A stretch of DNA of 64,000 nucleotides from Actinomadura oligospora ATCC 43269 (GTDB taxonomy: Bacteria; Actinomycetota; Actinomycetes; Streptosporangiales; Streptosporangiaceae). Below the pieces are notes generated by a model. The model did not search any database. It was not told the origin of the DNA and saw only the letters and a program-made list of their open reading frames with translations. A program made the translations under genes and the position numbers. The stretch covers positions 62,001 to 126,000 of the forward strand of contig NZ_JADG01000010.1 in the NCBI RefSeq assembly GCF_000518265.1, given 5' to 3'. This document shows positions 59,154 through 64,000 of the stretch, one piece after another (position 1 is the stretch's first letter; each line of letters opens with the position of its first letter).

Positions 59154-60735
59154 CCGCGCCCGGCGCCCCACCGGACGTGCCGCCGGATGCCCCACCGGAC
59201 GTGCCGTCGGACGTGGCACCGGACGTGGCACCGGACGTGCCGTCGGGCGTGTCGTCGGACGGGTTGCCCGACGGCTTGCTCTCGGTTGTGCTGCCGACGT
59301 GGCGGAGGGAGGGGTCGGCGAGGGTGGTGGCCAGGAACAACGCGGCGGTCACGACCAGCAGCCACGCCATGTGGTGCAGGCCCGTGGTCGTCGCGCCGTG
59401 GGGGAAGACCGCGGCGTTCGCCGCCGAGGCGGCCAGCGCGCCCAGGTACATGAACGTGCGCAGCAACCCGGCGGACGACCCCATGCGCTCCGGGTCGGCC
59501 TGCGCGTAGAGGGCGTTCTGGTTGGCGAGGCCCGTCAGCCCCTGCGGGACGCCGATGACGGCGCCGATCGCGAGCAGCGTCCAGATCGGGCTGGACACGT
59601 GGACGAGCAGCAGCGCCGAGACCCCGGCCACCTGGACGACCGACCCGACGAGGAGCTTGCGGCGCACCCCGGGGTTCCGCCCGGTGAGGGCGGTGACCCC
59701 GATCGCGGCCAGCGACAGCGGGAGCAGGAGCAGCCCGGCCGACGTCGACGATAACCCGCGCCCCTCCTCGAGCCACTGCGTGTACCCGTACAGGAACGCG
59801 TAGGACGTCGTGTACGCGAGGAACTGCCGCAGGTAGGTCGCCAGCAACGGACCGTTCCCGCGCAGGACGCGCAGGTCGATGAACGGTTCGGCGGACCGCA
59901 GCTCGCGCAGCGCGAACACCGTCCCGACCACGGCGGCGACCACGAGCAGGTACCACGCGCCGACGCGCGGACCCATCAGGAAGAACATGAAGGCGGTGAG
60001 CGCGACCGCGAACAGCGCGATGCCCGGCAGATCGATCCGGCGCAGCGCCGAGCCGACACCGGACGCGCCGCGAGAGCCCGACGCGCCGCGAGAGCCCGAC
60101 GTGGCGCGGGTCCCAGACGTCGTGCGGGTGTCGGACGTGGCGGGGGTGGGGTGCGGGGGGCGTGGGAGCCAGATCCAGCCGAGGGTGAGGCAGGCGATCG
60201 CCAGGGGGACGTTGACGGTGAAGATGAGCCGCCAGCCGCCGAGGCCGATCAGCAGGCCGCCGAGCGTCGGTCCGATCACCGCGGTGACCTGCGCGGACGC
60301 CGACAGTGCCGCGAGGATCCCGGCGGGGCTCGTCCGGCCCGTCCGGTCGGACTCCGAGCGCAGCAGGGCCATGGACGCGGGGTAGGCCGCCGACGTGCCG
60401 AAGCCGAGCAGCACCCGGGACAGGACGAGCAGGCCGAGGCCGGGCGCGAGCGCGGCGACGAGTCCGGCGAGGCCGACCAGGGCCGACCCCGCGAGGTAGA
60501 GCGGACGCGGGCCGAACGCGTCGACGAGCCGTCCGATCACCGGCTGGCCGATCGCGGTCGCGAGGTACAGGCCGGTGACCAGCCACGCCGTCTGCGCGGG
60601 GGAGACCTCGAACGCGCGGCCGATGGGGATCAGCGCCACCGCGAGCATCGCCGAGTTGATCGGGTTCAGCACCGAACCCAGGATCATCGGGGCGATCAGC
60701 CTGCGGTCGAACCCGCCGCCGTCGCGCGCGCCCAT
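59125..60735 (-). CDS. MFS transporter (EmrB/QacA-like)
   Basis: 536 residues from the ATG at 60735, with GGGAGG upstream (an in-frame TTG at 60753 is possible). Helices follow the DHA2 drug-export pattern: PINSAMLAVALIPIGRAFEV, AWLVTGLYLATAIGQPVIG, RLVDAFGPRPLYLAG (motif A), GGWRLIFTVNVPLA. The cytoplasmic loop near 205-240 and the last 45 residues are low-complexity Ser/Gly/Thr/Ala repeats (SGSRGASGSRGASG; TSGATSGATSDGTSGGASGG). Substrate unknown; divergent from the efflux adaptor operon. Confidence 0.9.
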   Translation of the reverse strand: MGARDGGGFDRRLIAPMILGSVLNPINSAMLAVALIPIGRAFEVSPAQTAWLVTGLYLATAIGQPVIGRLVDAFGPRPLYLAGSALVGLAGLVAALAPGLGLLVLSRVLLGFGTSAAYPASMALLRSESDRTGRTSPAGILAALSASAQVTAVIGPTLGGLLIGLGGWRLIFTVNVPLAIACLTLGWIWLPRPPHPTPATSDTRTTSGTRATSGSRGASGSRGASGVGSALRRIDLPGIALFAVALTAFMFFLMGPRVGAWYLLVVAAVVGTVFALRELRSAEPFIDLRVLRGNGPLLATYLRQFLAYTTSYAFLYGYTQWLEEGRGLSSTSAGLLLLPLSLAAIGVTALTGRNPGVRRKLLVGSVVQVAGVSALLLVHVSSPIWTLLAIGAVIGVPQGLTGLANQNALYAQADPERMGSSAGLLRTFMYLGALAASAANAAVFPHGATTTGLHHMAWLLVVTAALFLATTLADPSLRHVGSTTESKPSGNPSDDTPDGTSGATSGATSDGTSGGASGGTSGGAPGAVTDGGPTRR

Positions 60736-60784
60736 GCCGGGCCACCTCCCCAAACTAGACAGCTCAGACTGTACACCTCGATAT

Positions 60785-60810
60785 GAACAGTTTGAACTGA
60801 CTGTTTGTTC
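60785..60810. promoter_or_regulatory. Candidate operator between MFS and efflux operons
   Basis: GAACA and TGTTC bound a 26-base segment with an inner palindrome CAGTT-TG-AACTG (60788-60799). A related ACAG-N6-CTGT lies at about 60759-60774. They sit in the gap between the divergent MFS and adaptor genes, where a repressor would control both. No regulator gene is adjacent. Confidence 0.4.
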
Positions 60811-60903
60811 CGGGCTGTGACCTCCCTGGTCAGCGTTGTTTCCTCATCGAATTCTCAGGTTCGGATCATCGACGGGAAAGATCGCACCGCGAACCTGCGG
60901 CCC

Positions 60904-62145
60904 ATGGATCTGTCGCTCAAGCGCCGGACCCTCCTGGTCAACGGCACGCTCGTGGTGCTGCTGGCGGGCGGAGCCGGGATCGCCTACTTCACCCTCGCCG
61001 ACGACGGCGCGGGCGCCACGCAGAGCCGGGAGCGCCTCACCACGGTCGCCCGCGGCACCGTCGAGGCCACCGTCTCGGCGTCCGGCTCGGTGGCCAGCAC
61101 GAGACAGAAGGCCCTGGACTTCGGGACGGCGGGCACTGTCAGGCACCTGTACGCCAAGGCCGGGCACAAGGTCACCAAGGGCGACGAGCTCGCCCGCCTC
61201 GACCAGACCGACGCGCTGGAGAGCCTCCAGGCCGCCAAGCTCACCCTGAACGCCGCGGCCGACACGCTCAGCAAGGCGTCCTCGAACACCGCGAGCGCGC
61301 AGTACGCCAAGGTGTACTCGGACTGGGTGCAGGCCAAGCAGAGCTACCGCGCCGCCCAGGACCGGCTGTCCGCCACCGTCCTCAAGGCCCCCTTCAGCGG
61401 GACGGTCACCGAGGTCAACGGCAGCGTCGGCGACACGGTGAGCGGCGGCTCGTCCTCGTCCGGCGGGTCGTCGGGAAGCTCGGGCGGCACCGGCGGCACA
61501 GGCGGCTCCGGGAGTTCGGGCGGCTCCTCGGGCACCGGCGGATCCAGCGGCTCCGGCGGGTCCAGTGGGTCTGCCACGGGGTTCGTGACGCTGATCGACA
61601 CCAGGTCGCTGGAGGTCGTCGCCGACTTCACCGAGGCGGACGCGGCCAAGCTGAAGGTCGGCCAGGACGTGACGGTCGGCTTCGACGCGCTGTCCGGCAC
61701 GACCGCGTCCGGGACGATCGCCCAGATCGCGACCAGCCCGACGACCACCAACAACGTGGTGACGTTCGAGGTGACGGCCGCGCTGGACGACGTGCCGTCC
61801 GGGGTGCGGATCGGGCAGACCTCCACGGTGCAGGTCACCACCGGCCACGCCGAGAACGCGCTCTACGTCCCGAGCGCGGCCGTCCGGACGGTCAACGGCG
61901 TCAGCACGGTCACCGTGATGCAGAACGGCGAGCAGGTTCTGCGGACCGTCAAGACCGGCCTGCGCGGAAACCAGGGCACCGTGATCACATCCGGGCTGAA
62001 GGAGGGCGACCAGGTCGTCGTCGTGTCGGCCGCCACCTCGTCCGGCACCGGAAGGCAAGGCGGCTTCCCCGGTGGCGGGCCGGGTGGCGGAGGCTTCCCG
62101 GGCGGCGGCGCCGGAAGCGGGTTCGGCGGCGGAGGGCGTCGGTGA
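60904..62145 (+). CDS. HlyD/MacA-like efflux adaptor protein
   Basis: 413 residues from the ATG at 60904 (an in-frame alternative lies upstream at 60805). An N-terminal membrane anchor (LLVNGTLVVLLAGGAGIAYF) precedes a lipoyl/barrel region (TVEATVSASGSVASTRQKAL, LKAPFSGTVTEVNGSVGDTV). Residues about 180-220 are a Ser/Gly-rich run (SGGSSSSGGSSGSSGG). The beta-barrel and membrane-proximal parts follow (SLEVVADFTEADAAKLKVGQ, ALYVPSAAVRTVNGVSTVTV). The Gly-rich tail (GGFPGGGPGGGGFPGGG) is odd for the family. Partner of the two ABC genes downstream. Confidence 0.9.
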   Translation: MDLSLKRRTLLVNGTLVVLLAGGAGIAYFTLADDGAGATQSRERLTTVARGTVEATVSASGSVASTRQKALDFGTAGTVRHLYAKAGHKVTKGDELARLDQTDALESLQAAKLTLNAAADTLSKASSNTASAQYAKVYSDWVQAKQSYRAAQDRLSATVLKAPFSGTVTEVNGSVGDTVSGGSSSSGGSSGSSGGTGGTGGSGSSGGSSGTGGSSGSGGSSGSATGFVTLIDTRSLEVVADFTEADAAKLKVGQDVTVGFDALSGTTASGTIAQIATSPTTTNNVVTFEVTAALDDVPSGVRIGQTSTVQVTTGHAENALYVPSAAVRTVNGVSTVTVMQNGEQVLRTVKTGLRGNQGTVITSGLKEGDQVVVVSAATSSGTGRQGGFPGGGPGGGGFPGGGAGSGFGGGGRR

Positions 62146-62959
62146 CCGCCACCGACGCGACGCGCGCCCTCGCCGCCGGGCCGGGCGGCGCGGCGCCGCC
62201 CGTCCTCGACCTCCAGGCCGTCACCAAGGTGTACGGCACGGGCGACACTGCCGTGCATGCCCTGCGCGGTGTCACCCTGACCGTCGAGCGCGGCGACTAC
62301 GTCGCGGTGATGGGCGCGTCCGGGTCCGGCAAGTCCACGCTCATGAACATCGTCGGCTGCCTGGACGTGCCGTCCGGCGGCCGGTACCGGCTGGACGGCC
62401 TGGACGTCGGCGGCCTCGACGAGCGCCGCCTGGCGATCCTGCGGAACCGCCGGATCGGGTTCGTGTTCCAGTCGTTCAACCTCATCCCGCGCATGTCCGC
62501 GCTGGCGAACGTCGAACTGCCGCTCGCCTACGGCGGGGTCCGCCGGGACGAGCGCCGCCGCCGCGCGCTCGCCGCGCTCGCCGAGGTCGGGCTCGCCGAC
62601 CGGGTCCGGCACGAGCCGAACGAGCTGTCCGGCGGCCAGCAGCAGCGCGTCGCGGTCGCCCGCGCCCTGGTCACCGCGCCGACCCTGCTGCTCGCGGACG
62701 AGCCGACCGGCGCCCTGGACAGCGCGTCCACCGCCGACGTCCTCGCCATCTTCGACCGGCTCAGCCGGTCCGGCCGGACGCTCGTCGTGATCACCCACGA
62801 GGAGGAGGTCGCCGCGCACGCCAAGCGGGTCGTCCGGCTCGTGGACGGCCGGGTCGCGGGCGACCGGCGCCGCGTCCCGGTGGACGCGCCGCCGCCCGCT
62901 CTCGGCGCCTCGTCCACCGGGACGCCGCCCGAGCTCGGCGGCCTCCGGGAGGGCCCGCG

Positions 62960-62963
<4 letters not shown>
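62142..62963 (+). CDS. MacB/LolD-type ABC transporter ATPase
   Basis: 273 residues from a GTG at 62142 (GTGA overlap with the adaptor stop). Walker A VMGASGSGKSTLMNIVG, Q-loop FVFQSFNLIPRMSALANVEL, signature LSGGQQQRVAVARALV, Walker B LLLADEPTGALDS, H-loop VVITHEEEVAAHA. All are those of MacB/LolD-family ATPases, which drive mechanotransmission rather than direct import. The C-terminal 40 residues are an Arg/Pro-rich tail. Overlaps the permease gene by ATGA. Confidence 0.94.

Positions 62964-64000
<1,037 letters not shown>

Overview
The window is very GC-rich, with strong third-position G/C bias, many GTG starts, a SARP/AfsR regulator, Lsr2 proteins, DUF574 methyltransferase, DUF5937 regulators and a lasso peptide cluster. 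This points to a filamentous actinobacterium, most like Actinomadura or another Thermomonosporaceae/Streptosporangiales member; the genus is an inference. No rRNA, tRNA, CRISPR array or insertion sequence was recognised.

Layout. 0-9.3 kb: a CNNM/CBS membrane protein (cut by the left edge), a metallo-beta-lactamase-fold hydrolase, an FAD monooxygenase, an EamA transporter divergent from an ArsR-like regulator, a membrane protein of unknown function and two tandem Lsr2 proteins. 9.7-10.9 kb: decayed TetR and aminoglycoside-kinase genes. 11-16.3 kb: a secreted I36-like protein, a second ArsR-like regulator, a large frameshifted gene and an unknown protein. 16.3-21.7 kb: a P450-methyltransferase pair divergent from a SARP/AfsR regulator, with a SARP-like direct repeat between them. 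21.7-33.6 kb: DUF72 protein, MarR/isochorismatase pair, a flavin electron-transfer set (ferric-reductase-like protein, FMN-binding protein, ApbE) divergent from a two-component system, an Lnt-like acyltransferase, a second two-component system and a DUF4389 protein.

33.6-38.8 kb: a complete lasso peptide operon on the minus strand. Its 41-residue precursor lies outside the usual ORF size range and was found by reading the DNA. The core begins GHPSWGWE and has two tail cysteines, closely resembling the class IV lasso peptide LP2006. After an attenuator-like hairpin come cyclase, peptidase, a MauE/DoxX-type membrane protein, a DrrAB-type exporter and, unusually last, the PqqD-like leader-binding protein. 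Most of these genes overlap by ATGA. MauE is a good candidate for forming the predicted disulfide.

39.4-48.0 kb: a complex I-like operon with all seven membrane subunits (NuoA, H, J, K, L, M, N) but no NuoC, E, F, G or I. Where NuoB, C and D would lie there is one protein joining a cysteine-poor NuoB-like fragment, a roughly 165-residue His/Met/Asp/Glu repeat region and a NuoD-related domain. NuoJ also carries a His-rich tail. This looks like a proton- or ion-translocating module with unknown electron input and probable metal binding.

48-64 kb: an acidic-repeat protein, HAD phosphatase, SnoaL and ASCH proteins, small secreted proteins, a lipoprotein, an STM4015-like LRR protein with a paralogue remnant, a WD40-like protein, two MFS transporters, a KDPG-aldolase/SMP-30 sugar-acid pair, a nitroreductase-like protein divergent from a TetR regulator across two palindromes, and a MacAB-like efflux operon running off the right edge. 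Short in-frame repeat expansions recur in many unrelated proteins here.
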